From the NCBI GenBank assembly GCA_012931725.1, contig CM022946.1, positions 72,964,269 through 73,028,268 of the forward strand: a stretch of 64,000 nucleotides of DNA, given 5' to 3'. The notes beneath the pieces are model-generated. The model had not been told where the DNA came from and ran no database searches. It saw only the letters and a list, made by a program, of their open reading frames with translations. Made by a program: the position numbers and the translations under genes. This DNA comes from Litsea cubeba (taxonomy: Eukaryota > Streptophyta > Magnoliopsida > Laurales > Lauraceae). Every line of letters begins with the position of its first letter. Within the stretch, counting starts at the first letter, position 1. Shown piece after piece: positions 22,668 through 33,657 of this stretch.

Positions 22668-23602
22668 CAATCAAAAATGGTCTCCAGCCAAGAGTTCAGC
22701 TCCTTAAGCAAGCTTTTGGCCTCATCCGTCAAGGATTCCAAGGCACGCTTCTTCAGGAACCTGCCATGAGATGCTGGGGTGGGCTGTAACCCTTCTTCTG
22801 CACTGGGAAGCTTCCCTCGAGCGGTTTTCCATTGTTTATCCTCATCAGACTTCCTTTTGAGAACTCGAATGGCATCCGCAACTCGATGAATCAGAGCAGT
22901 CTACCTTTCACGAGCCTCTGTTATTTCAGTCCACTTGGCAGCGACTCGTGCCTGCAGATGCTCAAAATGTTTCCTGGCCTCATCGACCTCCCTATCAAGG
23001 ATGTTAAGGTCATGTGTCAGCCTAATGATGGTTATCTCTTCTAAGTTCCTCTCTCGGACTGCCTGCTTCTTGCTTTCTGTAGCCTCATCCAGGTCAGATT
23101 GAGCCTTATCCGCAGGGTCCAAGAACATCTCCTTGAAGAATTGATCGTCAGGAAAACCCATGGTCTCAAACCACTTGTCACCCAGCTCAATGATCCTATT
23201 AACGATCGCCCTGGCATATGTGACATCCAGACCAGCTTCTTCAGCATCACCGAGAATCTCACGCACATGCTGGATCATGCTAAATCCGGCTTCCAAGTGC
23301 CCAGAAAAGAGAGTCTCAATCCAAGAGCTCAGAACTCGCACCACCACCTTCTTCGCAAAAAGAAGAGACGGCCCAGCTAAAGATTCGCCCAACTCCGTTG
23401 GTCGGCTGCTCATGTCATCATCTGTTGAAAGAGTAACAAAAGAACTCTTTCCAGTTGAAGCTGCTCCTGCTCGGGAAGGAATCTCAGCGCGAGGAATCTC
23501 CTCAACATTGTCAGAACTGGTCCCAGGAGTCTCTACCTCTGGATTAACCTCTGGCATCCCTTGCTCTAGAAGCGACGGACCCTCCCCTGTCACTTCAAAA
23601 CC
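22668..23602 (-). pseudogene. exon 5 of antisense gene: coiled-coil C-terminus
   Basis: The exon starts after a TTTGGCAG acceptor with GFEVTGEGPSLL. An acidic/Ser-rich region leads to LLFAKKVVVRVLSSWIETL, a globular helical part with MGFPDDQFFKEMFLDP, and heptad-like helices (LDEATESKKQAVRERNLEE onwards). In this copy TAG at 22901-22903 ends the frame early where element B has a Glu codon. The frame reopens and ends at TGA 22668-22670, the position of the stop in element B. Confidence 0.78.
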
Positions 23603-24068
23603 TGCCAAAAGAAACACAAAAAGGTATGAATATAATCCTGTTTGAAAATCATTATCAGGGTTATAACTACAAAATACCTTCTTCGACGACTGGCGGAACA
23701 CTTTCTTCCTCCATGAACTCATCGGAAGCATCATCAACATTTGCGTCCATCGATGGTTCAAAGTCATCAGAACCCTGTGGCAAGTCAGCTGACAAAAAAA
23801 AAATGTTAGCAAACCAAGTCACAAACAAAAAAAAAGAAGAGCAAAAGAAGTCGTACCAATTGGAGATTCTGGATTTACTCCAGAGTCCCTCGGTTCTTCT
23901 TCAGGTGCCTCAACAGGATCCATCACCACCTCATCGGTTGGGACTTCAGGCATCACCAAGTCTTCCTCTGCTAAAAAAAAAAAGAAGAAAAGCAGAAACA
24001 AGAAGCAAATCAGAACATGGAAAAAATCCCATGAAAAGAAATGGAAAGAGAAAAAGGAAGAATCATAC

Positions 24069-26576
24069 CTTCACCGACGGTCTCTTCTTCTCGGCTTCTC
24101 TTCTCTGGAGGCTCGTCAGCATCCACTGGCACATCCTCATCGATAGTAAGAGGAACTTCCAAGTCAGGAGAGTCCTCATGCTGCCCCTTGCTGCGATGAT
24201 GACTCCTCCCCCTCTTACTCCGGCGGGTTCTCTTCTTAGACGAACCTGCCCCGCTGTCAGAGTCAGGTTTCCCGCTTGACTCCTCACTGGATGGTCTGCT
24301 CTTTCCAGTAGACTCCACGGAAGCTTGCCTCTGTGCCGCTTGCATCCAAGCGCCAAGTTCGGCTTCCTCCTGTTCTAGCTGCTCCAAAGCCTCATCAGGT
24401 ATTTCTCGAACAGCTTCAGAACCAATGACGCCCTGGTCACCGAGAAAGCCTATCTTGTGCTTCTCTCCAGAAAGGAAGGCCCAAACTTCCTCTCGCCGGA
24501 TGCCATCCAACTTTCCAAGGCCTTTTCCAGATGCCAGCTTCACATCAAGCTCCTTCTTGGAAAGCCCCCGATATGCCGAAAAGCTCTCCGCGAACCACTT
24601 CGCAAAGCCGGCAGTCCGGGAAGTCAGCAACACAGGATAAGAAATCATGGCTGTAGTGTCTTCAGCACTATAGAAAGCCCATGCATTTCTCCCGTCCTGT
24701 AAGCCTCCAAAGCGCTTCACCATGCTTGAAGGCCCTCCAACAACGCCTTGAGAAAAGCCCAGCTGCAAAGCAAAGCGAGAGGGTACATACGGCTGGATAT
24801 CGACGAAAAGATGTCTGCGGTACACCATCGTGCCGACACGTATGCTGAAAAGCCACTCTCTCTCTGCATTTGTCAAGGAATAATGCCTTCCCGACCCCGC
24901 CCTGGTAGAGTCTCGGGAGGCACCAAAATCAAAAGCCTTCTTCCGCAACTCCGGAGAAAGCTTCACTGAAGATTGCCCCATCTCGACGTCCCTGAACCGT
25001 CGGATCCTCATGCGGGCAAACAAAAGTGATTCGGACACGGCTTTGCCCTTAGCCAGTCGAATCATCAGAGGATCATCATCCTGTGCAGCACCCAGCCGAT
25101 GGAAGCCAGGACAGTGGTATACATACCACGAATAAAAGATATGGGCTGAAAATACCCTATTCATGGGAAGCCCAAGCCGAACCAAAAAAGCAGCAGCCTG
25201 CAGTTCGGTACACAAGTAGGAGTAAAGAGCTGGGACCAAAGCAAGCTGCTCTCCAAACGCCATCTGGCAAGCCGGAAAAATACAATGCGGCCTGATGTGC
25301 GTTCCATCTCCTCCAGCAAAAACAGCCTCACCAAGCCAATAACTGAGGTAAACAGTGAGATCTCTCCTCAGTGCAATGTCAGGACATATGGCGTTTGTAC
25401 TTGCACAGAAATCTCTCAACTCTTCTTGCATGGCCAAGATCTTCTATGAACTTGGATCCTCAGCTCCGGCTTCCTGGGTCACGCTATCAGAAGACTCCCT
25501 GCTATCAAAAAAGTTGGGGAATGAAGAGCTAAAACTCTTCCAACTGCTGGATCTAACTTTCAAACCCCCCTTCTCCTTCAAAAAATCATAGAAGGCGACG
25601 AGCTGAAAGTATAGAAGCCTAAACTCCTCAGACTGCCCCTCGAGGACGTTGTCAATCGGCATAAACTCCTCATAGAGTTTGCCGAGGATGGGCAATCCAG
25701 TAATGGCGCTAAGCTCCTTCAAAGAAAAACCAATCTCACCATTCGTCACAACGAAGGTATTGGTTTGTGGGAGGAATGACTCCAGCATAGCCATGAAGGC
25801 CTCGTCGGAAAAGATCACGGTCTCCCTAAAGGCGCGGACCGCATCAAAAATCCCGGCTTCCTTCAAAACGGCGCCACCAATCAGCAGGACGCGATCAGTC
25901 CACGACTTCCACTCGGAGTCAGCATTGAAACGGCCTCGAAGTCGAAAAGGCTTGATCCAATTGCTGCCATCACCACTGAAAATACCAGGGCCCACCGGTC
26001 TCAAATCGACCGACGGATAATCAGAGCCCTGGTAGCCGCTGGATGGCATCAACAGGTCCATGTCAACAGGCGACCTCTCCGTATATCCAGGAGAACCGCC
26101 AACAAAAACCCCGGTCTTGATTACATTTGTCCTTCTCACCCAACTTGGAGGATCTTCCCTCTTAGGGCACGTGGGGGCAAGGCTCAGAATCGAGACGGTG
26201 CGATCAAATGTCGACCGGGTAGCAACAGTCTTCTTCTCACCATCTGCTGTGAAAGAAAACTGAAAACATCTCCTCTGGTATGTCATGTCATCAGGGACTG
26301 CATCACCAAAGAAGAAGGTAGGCTTGGGCAAAACGCTCTGATCTTCCATCACCCATGGACGACTGCTTACCATGATCTTATAGAACTCCTTTCCCTTGAG
26401 AGCGATCAGTCGCTGCCTCATCTCATCTCTGTTGAGGGAGTCGCACTCTTCCAAATTTCTCTCAACATACTGGACCTTCTCAAAAGCCTGCTGAACGGCC
26501 GGATTAGAAGATCTAGAAGATCGACGAGGTACGCTTGTAGCAGGCTCTTTACCCTTGTTCGCTCTGGAGGAACCAC
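24069..26576 (-). pseudogene. exon 2 of antisense gene: plant mobile domain and basic cluster
   Basis: This large exon (2508 nt) carries nearly the whole recognisable domain. From the N-terminus there is a Ser-rich start, then a region with FFFGDAVPDDMTYQRRCF. The PMD follows, with DEAFMAMLESFLPQTNTF, GEIGFSLKELSAITGLPILG, LTVYLSYWLGEAVF and HIRPHCIFPACQMAFGEQL. These match the helix-rich PMD (aminotransferase-like) found both in host proteins and in transposable elements of plants. After a Trp/Phe-rich region come a Ser/Glu-rich stretch and KKRTRRSKRGRSHHRSK, which looks like a nuclear localisation signal. One TAG (25444-25446) lies inside the PMD; the frame is otherwise open for over 800 codons. 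Element B lacks this exon. Confidence 0.82.
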
Positions 26577-27352
26577 CTGAAAAAGATGGAAAAGAAAAAA
26601 ATCAAACATCAAAATGACAGAATCTCGCTAAAAAAAAAAAAAGAAATCTGGCGAAATTTTGACATGATGACGGGGCAATTCCGAAGAAAAGGAACTATCC
26701 CGAAAGAAATAGAAAGCTTGAAGATGGACTCAACATCGCTGCGAGCTCCGAAACTCTAAACTTTCGAAACCTCAAAGTCTCCGCAAAATCAGGAAGGGCT
26801 CAACATCACTGCGAGCTCCAAATTCCCAAATTTGCGAAAACTTTCAGGTATGCTATCACATCATGCTACAAATTTAATTTACAATTGAATGCATGCATGA
26901 ACATCTAGGTTTGCCAAAAAAAAAGAAGGGCATTATCATGATGAGCAAAAAAAAAAAGAAACTTTCTCAAAAAAAAAGGGGAAAGAAAACAAAAAAAAAG
27001 GGAAAAAAAAATAAGGGGCTGGCCCACAGGCCACGTGTCCGTACGGCCCACAAAAAAAAATGCAAAAAAAAAAAAGAAAGAAGAGAAAGCAAAAAGAAAA
27101 CACGTGTGAAAAAAAAAAGAAAACACGTGAAAGAAAAAAAAAAGAAGAAAAGAAAAAGAAACAAAGAAAAAAAAAAGAACTTTATTTTTCCTACAATGGA
27201 GTTTTCTTGAAAAAAAAGAGAGAACTTACTTGAAGCCATTGATGGAGAAGAAGAAGAAAAGTCTTGAAGAAGAAGAACTCTTGGTCTTGAAGCCCTCTTG
27301 AGATTATTGCAAAAGAAAGTAATAAGAGCAAGAGATCCAACCTCCTCCTTGC

Positions 27353-27359
27353 TTTTATA
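27353..27359 (-). promoter_or_regulatory. TATA box of the antisense gene (element A)
   Basis: On the minus strand CTATAAAAGCAAGGAGG lies about 115 bp upstream of the ATG at 27239. The same box with the same downstream sequence is found in element B at 43837-43843, at a similar distance from its ATG. This suggests the gene has its own promoter, separate from the LTR. Confidence 0.7.
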
Positions 27360-27389
27360 GAGGAGAGCAAACCAAAGAAGGAAAGAAGA

Positions 27390-27625
27390 AAGAGGTAAGT
27401 GTTACTAATTAGTAACCTTACCAAAAGAAAGAGATTAGAAAGATTCTTTCCCAAAAGAAAGATATCTTGAAGGATTTTCTCCCAAAAAGAGATCGATGAC
27501 GGATTCTTTCCCAAAAGAAAGATATCTTGAGATATCCTATCCCAAAATAAAGGGATCATGAGAGATTCTCTCCAAGTAAAGATATTCTTAGATATTCTCT
27601 ATCCAAATGAGATATTTTTGGATAT
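27390..27625. repeat. CCCAAAAGAAAGATATCTTGA repeats upstream of antisense gene
   Basis: Six or so imperfect units of 30-38 bp contain TTCTTTCCCAAAAGAAAGATATCTTGA or related forms. They lie directly upstream of the antisense TATA box. Element B has the matching inverted block at about 43540-43780. They could be promoter-proximal elements. Confidence 0.75.
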
Positions 27626-27944
27626 TCTTTACAAAAATGACACCATATGAGATCTAAGCCATTTCAAAAGCTTAAGGTCCCATGGGTTAGCCCATATGAG
27701 CCAGGTTTGACCACCTAGGCACAAAAAAAAAAAAAAATTTATTTTGGGCTTTTAGTCAAAGAGAAATCCCTCTTACCAAGAGCATACAAAAATGGTTCCA
27801 TGCCTCTTTTGAGTTGATTGGACCATACAAAAGAAAATTCCAAGCCCCATGAGCTTCCAAAAATCAAACCATCCAGCCTCATCTACCAAATTGAGCCAAA
27901 ATCTTAAAATTGACATTCCACAAAAATCAAACCAAATCCTAGTC

Positions 27945-28165
27945 CCCTAACTTGCCACATACAGCCTGTTAGGTCACAAGACCAAAACCAAAAACCAAAA
28001 CCTGATCCCCTAACTTGCCACATACAGCCTGTTAGGTCACAAGATCAAAACCAAAAATGATCCCCCAACATTCCACATACAGCTTGTTGGGTCACACGAT
28101 CAAAACCAAACCTGACCCCCTAACCTGCCACATACAGCCTGTTAGGTCACAAGGTCAAAACCCAA
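27945..28165. repeat. ~60-bp tandem repeat near 3' end of element A
   Basis: Four units share CCCCTAACTTGCCACATACAGCCTGTTAGGTCACAAGACCAAAACC. Element B has the inverted array at about 43005-43230. It lies between the antisense promoter region and the 3' LTR. Confidence 0.85.
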
Positions 28166-28375
28166 ATCCACATCCCTGATGTAATCTTCAAAACTTTGCC
28201 TCGAGATGGTACGTGATCCCTTTCACTACCATAAAATTTCCCTGGAAGCTCAAAAGGCTACAAATACCAAAAAGAAAGACTGCTCAAAGACTCTTGGTCA
28301 AGTCACAGGTTCTCCTTCAAAAAATCTCTTTGAGGCACATCGACTACAAAAGTTAAGCAACTCGTCGCTGTACCT

Positions 28376-28387
28376 CGAGGGGGCATT
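28376..28387 (+). other. polypurine tract of element A
   Basis: CGAGGGGGCATT lies immediately upstream of the 3' LTR start (TGTTGACA at 28388), where a plus-strand primer is expected. Element B has the same sequence next to its 3' LTR. Confidence 0.65.
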
Positions 28388-31018
28388 TGTTGACACCAAA
28401 AATGTCACTTTGCCTCTTCAAGATCCAAAGAGCTACATGAAGTCGCAACCTGCCATAAATAGGCAATGCTGCTTCCAAAAATCAAATCTTGTCAGAATCA
28501 AACAAAAACTGCAAGATTCTTCAAGACAGCCAAAAGAGGAGTACACAAGAAGTTTCGGGCCATTTCAAAATCATTTGGCCTAACTTCGCTTCTCCGACAG
28601 CTGAAAAGGAGCTCTCGACGACAAAAGCATCGGAGACACCAAATCTTCGATCAGGGCCGATGGATGGTCTCAAAATACTTCCAAAAGGCTCCACGTCAAG
28701 TTCCGAGTCAAACCGACAACGTTTGACCCTACATCAACCCTCGAACAGCTAAATCAAGCCTCTCGGCGGCGAGAACCACCGAGGCCATTACTCATCAGAT
28801 AGAGCACATGGACGGCTTCAAAATGCTTATAAAGGGCTACACGTCAAATTTCAGGTCATTTCCACGACATTTGACCATAGTTTGACGCTCGGAAGACAAA
28901 TCAGGCCTCTCGGCGGCAAAGCTCTCCGGGACCATGGTTTCCAAGACAGATCCTATGGATCATCTTAAAATGACTCCAATAGGTTCCCTGTCAAATTTCA
29001 AGTCAATCGGACATCGGTTGACCGCACATCAAACCGCGACATCTTCATCGCGACAAAAAGCAAGTCTACTGGTGATAGGATCCCAAACGGCTTCAAAACT
29101 CAAACAAAAGCCTATGGTTGGTCTTATTTATTGCTCAACAGGCTTCACACCAAATTTCAGGTCATTCCGACATCGTTTGACCCAGTTTCAGCTTCTGACG
29201 GAAAATCGGCAGCTCTGCGCGACAAAGTCTTCGGCTTTCTCAGGAAATTGGAAACTTTGCAAAATAAAATGCAAGGATTCTCATCAGGTTTCCTACAAAG
29301 AAATTAGGCCAATAAATGGTCAGAATGTCAAGGAAATGTACAGGAGAAAAAAGAATCGAAAAATAGCAAAAACGGACACAAAACGGGACACAAAAGGGGG
29401 AAAACCCCCCCAGGGTCGCAGACCCCTGCGACCCTGGGCCAGGGTCGCCGGCGACCTTGGAACCCGGGGTCGCCGGGAAGGCCCCGGAAACCCCGGTTTT
29501 CGCCGTTTTTTCGCGATTCGAAGAGCCCAACCTCTGGTACTTTCCAAAATTCATGCTTTTGAGACACCAAGTCCTCTGACATCCGTCCAAAACACGGGTC
29601 AATCATCAAGAGTATCGAAAACAATATTGATCGCCACCCGGTCAACCAAAAAAAGTGTGCTTTCTACCCGACCGATCGAGAAATCGACAGGACAGATGGC
29701 ACCGACCCGCTGTTGGCGACAAACACCTGAAATTACATGGTCATCTGATGTCGATCTACATGAAGATCCATCGATGATCATCGACAGAAGAATCCCAAAA
29801 GACGTGGCACGGCCCGCGACTCTTCAACTGCTCGGCGACCACTTAATGCGATTAATTGACTAGCTTTATTACAGTCATTAATCCATTTCTTTGGACGGCC
29901 CAATCAGAAGCAAGCATTCGGGAGTTACAAGTCAAGAGATTCATGGCATTTAACCCATGAAACTCCTCCCATCATGGCGATTAAAGGCGATTAAATGCCC
30001 TCAATCTCCTCCGGCCAATCAGAAGCCAAGAAAAAGGAGTTACAAAATAAACAATTCAATTTTGTAACTCCTCCCATTATGCGGCTTAAATAACAATAAA
30101 AGCCCATAAACTCTCCTAAAAGGCTACCTAAAAGCCTATAAATAGGAGAGCTCTCCAAGAAGAAAGGACAGTCACAGAAGATCGGAAAAAAGAGACAGAC
30201 ACACAGACAGAGAGAAGCACAGAATTCCAGAGAAAGAAAAAAGAGAGAAAACTCTGCGGAAGTTCTACACCGGCCACCGCAACAAGGTGACAAAAGTCCC
30301 TTGGGGGGTACCCCCCCCCCAAGGTCCTTGCCTTCTCCTCCTGCCTCCAATGGCTTAGATATGGCTTTTCAGCCCGTCTACTCGGCTTTTTATTGGACAT
30401 AGGACCTCCTTTTGGTCTTTGTCCTCTAAAAACCTGAGGTTATAGCCAAGCCAAGCGAATCAATAGCATCCTCTGTTCTCATCTGCATGGATGATGGCGA
30501 AGCCCACATATGGCTTGCGACCGTCAATCTAAACGAGTCCCCCACAATCTCCTGAGAAGTTAGATCCTCCTTTTCTTGCTTTTCATTGTAGTTTGTATTT
30601 TTTCAAAAGAGACAAAAATCACAACTCTTGTCTTTCATTATTGATAAGGATTGTAAATCGGCTATAAAAGCCAAAATCGGCTATAAACGCCAAAAATCGG
30701 CTATAAACGCCAAAATCGGCTATAAATGCCAAAAAAATCGCCTTTCACGGCAAACCAAGAAAACTGTCTCTTTTTCTTAAATATATGTGCAATGGAAAAC
30801 TCGAAAGAAGTTGATTTCCTTTTTACTTGCGAAGGTTGATCTCCGGATCACCACTTGCAATTCCAAGTAAAAATAGAAAATCTGGCACACCCTCACAAAA
30901 AAAAAGAAATGTTGATGCACGCCCCTTTGCCCCCTGGTTACGAAAGGGTCGGAACCAAACGGACTCCCACGTCCGCCGACCTCGGTAGGAACCCGAGCAT
31001 CCGGGGCGCGGTCCATCA
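28388..31018 (+). repeat. 3' LTR of element A (2631 bp)
   Basis: It begins TGTTGACACC and ends GTCCATCA. It is colinear with the 5' LTR, with fewer GC hairpin units (29400-29450) and one more GGCTATAAA unit (30658-30729). Substitutions seen by eye are few, for example G/T near 28951 and T/C near 30551. TATA box at 30137-30144. Confidence 0.95.
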
Positions 31019-31208
31019 AGCTACACGGATTTAAATTTATGAAAATATTTTTAGCGATGTTTATAGTATTTGTAGGAATCATCTCCTTTCCTCTGAAAAG
31101 AAAATCATTTCTACATTTTGCAAATGGCCCACCACAAAGCCGAAATAAAGCCTTTAGAGCTGGTATCTATGGTCGGTCGTGAAGAGTCTTGCACTTCCAT
31201 ATAATTAT
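31019..31208. other. flank of element A, nothing recognised
   Basis: The right target-site copy (AGCTA) is followed by AT-rich sequence. It should continue the L1-type LINE interrupted at 7776, but I could not recognise protein similarity. Confidence 0.4.
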
Positions 31209-31522
31209 TGTTGGGATATGTCTTGTATCACGGGTTTACCCAAGTGGCCCATTCGGTTATCCAATGATCGGGTAAGGGTCAAGGTATTTTGGTCTTTATA
31301 CCAGGGCTTTTTTAGGTGCTAAGAAAGTGGAAATTATATATGATGTAATGTGTAACCCTAGACTCTGAAGAGAGCTATGATGTGAATTGCTTCTCTCCTG
31401 CATTAGATGTAGGCAATTTTGCCAAACCACATAAAATCCTCTAGTCTATCTTGTGTGGTATGGTTGATCAATCGTAGGTTTCACGCTTTCGCATGCACGC
31501 GCACAACAAGTGTTATCAGAGC
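31209..31522 (+). mobile_element. copia-type LTR (about 300 bp) with adjacent PBS-like site
   Basis: The segment starts TGTTGGGATATG (31209) and ends GCGCACAACA (31508). It is followed two bases later by TGTTATCAGAGCC (31511-31523), one mismatch from the plant initiator-tRNA-Met primer site TGGTATCAGAGC. A second TTGGTATCAAAGC follows at 31531. The layout is that of a 5' LTR plus PBS of a copia element or a small non-autonomous derivative. No gag-pol and no second LTR are seen. Confidence 0.55.
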
Positions 31523-32789
31523 CTTAACAATTGGTATCAAAGCGAGGTGGAGAGCATTCAGATTTTGCGATTGATGGATTCAGTCTCTGATGGGAGAGGA
31601 AGACGAGGATCTATGGACCATAGCTCAATCCATCTTCTCGGAACCAATCTGACGTAGTCTCAATCTAGGGTTTCAATCAACCTTTGTCGATCGATTGACA
31701 GGTTGAAGACCAAAGGAAAAGAGGGCAGAAACAAAGACAACACATTGTCAAAGGATGCATGCTGTCCAACCGCAGATTGTTGCTAGCCGTTGTCGAGGCC
31801 GCAAAAGAGGATCTGAACTTTGGTTTGGATTGTTGTCATAACAGATTGGATAAAGGGGCTTCTTGAAACAGAGAGCGGATCTCGTAGTCAGAGAAAAATG
31901 GATTTCTTCTCTAGAGGGCCACACATACCATATCTAAGAAGGAAGGGAGTTTGTTATCGAAGGGAGTTTGTTGTCGGTTTTATTGCAGTGTTGCCGGAGT
32001 AGCAAAAGGCAGGGGCGGCACTGGATTACAAAAGGTGTTGTAAAAATGGATAGAGCTTCATTGTTTTTGGTCAATTTTGAGCCAAAATAAAAGTGGGCCC
32101 CACTTATACTTTTAGGTGGGACTACATGGGAATATAATCTACTCCATGAGTAGATTAAGAACATATATTGGGTTGCTCTAATCCATTGAGGAGTGAATGA
32201 AAAATTGACTCCAAGCATCACTACTTGAACATGGTAACACTTGGTAACACAAGCATATGGAAAACTTGAATCCCACATTGCTTGGGATCAAGACTTGGAA
32301 TGGGTTTATATGTGTTTACCTTGGTAGTAAAGGTTGGACCCTAAGGGGCACCCCACTTTTATGAAGGAGGGAGGACCTAGACGAAGGCGGGTTCATCACC
32401 ACACACACGCGCGCTGCCCCACCTCGCATTGAACCGGGCCGGGGCTTAGGCCGCAGCTGCAAGTCGGACTGGGCTCGGCCCACTTCACATTTATACTTTT
32501 GGAGAAATGGGTGTGGCTGAAACTGGAAATGGTGTGTGTCCAAGAGGTGTATCCAGAATGTTGCCATTCCAAAGGGGTTCTGTTTGTTCACCATGAATGG
32601 TCATGGATATGCCCCATGGATGAAGAGTCCCAAAGCAATCTATTTAAAGCCATTTTCATCACATTGTTTATTCATTCATTTTCTGCAACTCTGCATTGCA
32701 TATGTTCATCATCTGTGTCGTCATTTACAATCGAGAGAGAGTCTGCCATAAGTTCGGTTCACCGGTTACACAGTCTGTAGTGCTACTAC
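31523..32789 (+). other. retrotransposon-derived remnant, no gene
   Basis: The first part (31540-32030) looks like an untranslated leader after the PBS-like site but encodes no recognisable Gag. The part from about 32090 to 32780 has an LTR-like character (AATCCCACATTGCTTGGGATC, a GC-rich stretch near 32400-32480). The terminal repeats were not located. Confidence 0.35.
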
Positions 32790-33657
32790 TGTGAGGCCCC
32801 ACCCCTTGTAGACCTTCAATTTGAATTTGAATACTATATTTTAGCCTTTAGCGTCTAATTATACTAGTTAGTAGGGATTAGCAAAGTTAGATAGGTATTT
32901 TCCATGGTTTTAGTTTATTTAGCCTTGTGTTATTTATAGAGTCCTTAGGTTGTCTTTTATAATTTCTAGAGTTAGTTAGTTGGTTAGAGGCCCTAGCTAG
33001 GAATTAGGAATTACTATAGGGGGTCTCCACTTGAGAAGCTTCTAGAAATCCTACCTAATGACTAAACGACCATTGGTGTTAACCCTAATCCTATTTAAAC
33101 TAAAAGGGCATTTATGTAAACAACCCAACCCCAACCTATATAACCCCATTTCTCCCATTTCATACATATGAGACCTCTCTCAACTCATATTTCCCTATCT
33201 TTTCTCTCTTCTTCTCTCATTTCCCTCCAATTCTCTCATCTCCCTCTCTTTCTCACTCAAAAACCCTAAATCTAGAACTCTAAGAAGAATAAGGAGATAT
33301 CATCTACTACAAGATCAGCTACAACTTCTCCTAAGGATCTTTCTCTATCTTGTTAATCTCTTATCCCTCTTCTAAACAAGGTATGTACCCCTTTCTAGTT
33401 CAATTTTCCTAGAAAATCTCTCTTTCTCTCTAGATTTTTTCTTCCTTGTAGCAATTCTCGTGTAGATGTGGGTATAGGTGTTAGAGATCTCTCTAGATCT
33501 ATGGTTTAGGGCTGGTTATGTGATTGGAAAGCCATAGGAGTAGGGATTTGATTTTTGAAGCTTTGAATCTCTCTTTCTCTATCTATTTTCATTGCTATTG
33601 GATTGAGGCAAGTGCAATATACTTACTTAGCATGGAATGCATGTTTATTGTCATTGA
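32790..33657 (+). mobile_element. left part of an LTR-like sequence split by element B
   Basis: It begins TGTGAGGCCCCACCCC, an opening typical of long plant gypsy LTRs. A TATA-like CCTATATAACCCC (about 33137) and a pyrimidine-rich leader follow. Element B interrupts it at 33658, and the sequence should resume at 59735. No coding potential. Confidence 0.45.

Larger units (their letters stand above)
22668..27239 (-). pseudogene. spliced antisense PMD gene of element A (5 exons, two nonsense codons)
   Basis: This gene runs opposite to pol, between pol and the 3' LTR. Coding exons are 27239-27230, 26576-24069, 23970-23857, 23788-23678 and 23602-22668. The four introns show GT-AG ends (donors GTAAGT, GTATGA, GTACGA, GTATTT; T-rich acceptors), and all are phase 1. 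Coding length is 3678 nt, exactly 1226 codons. The product has a plant mobile domain (residues about 229-510), a Lys/Arg cluster (about 782-802), acidic exons 3-4 and a coiled-coil C-terminus. Exon 3 has a tandem TAGCAG acceptor that may add one codon. TAG codons at 25444-25446 and 22901-22903 interrupt this copy. Extra antisense ORFs in this position are known in some Tat-group elements; the precise function is unknown. Confidence 0.8.
7777..31018 (+). mobile_element. Element A: full-length Tat/Ogre-like Ty3/gypsy retrotransposon (23.2 kb)
   Basis: Two direct LTRs (7777-10451 and 28388-31018) start TGTTGACACC and end GTCCATCA. They flank a PBS, gag, protease, reverse transcriptase, two RNase H domains, integrase, a 7-kb non-pol region and a purine-rich tract. 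The domain order PR-RT-RH-aRH-INT with no chromodomain places it in the Tat group of plant gypsy elements (Ogre relatives), which are known for great length and extra ORFs. The flanks are AGTTA (7772-7776) and AGCTA (31019-31023), a 5-bp target duplication with one transition. By eye the LTRs differ at only about a dozen bases plus two repeat-number indels, so insertion is recent. Despite this, gag-pol carries many frameshifts, so A is probably non-autonomous. Confidence 0.93.

Noticed and set aside
31019..31082. continuation of the interrupted L1 LINE ORF after element A
   Set aside because: A short open frame exists on the minus strand, but no LINE motif could be recognised, so it was not annotated.
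31820..32780. possible host gene between the two gypsy elements
   Set aside because: Only short ORFs without domains; the sequence has LTR and PBS-like features instead.
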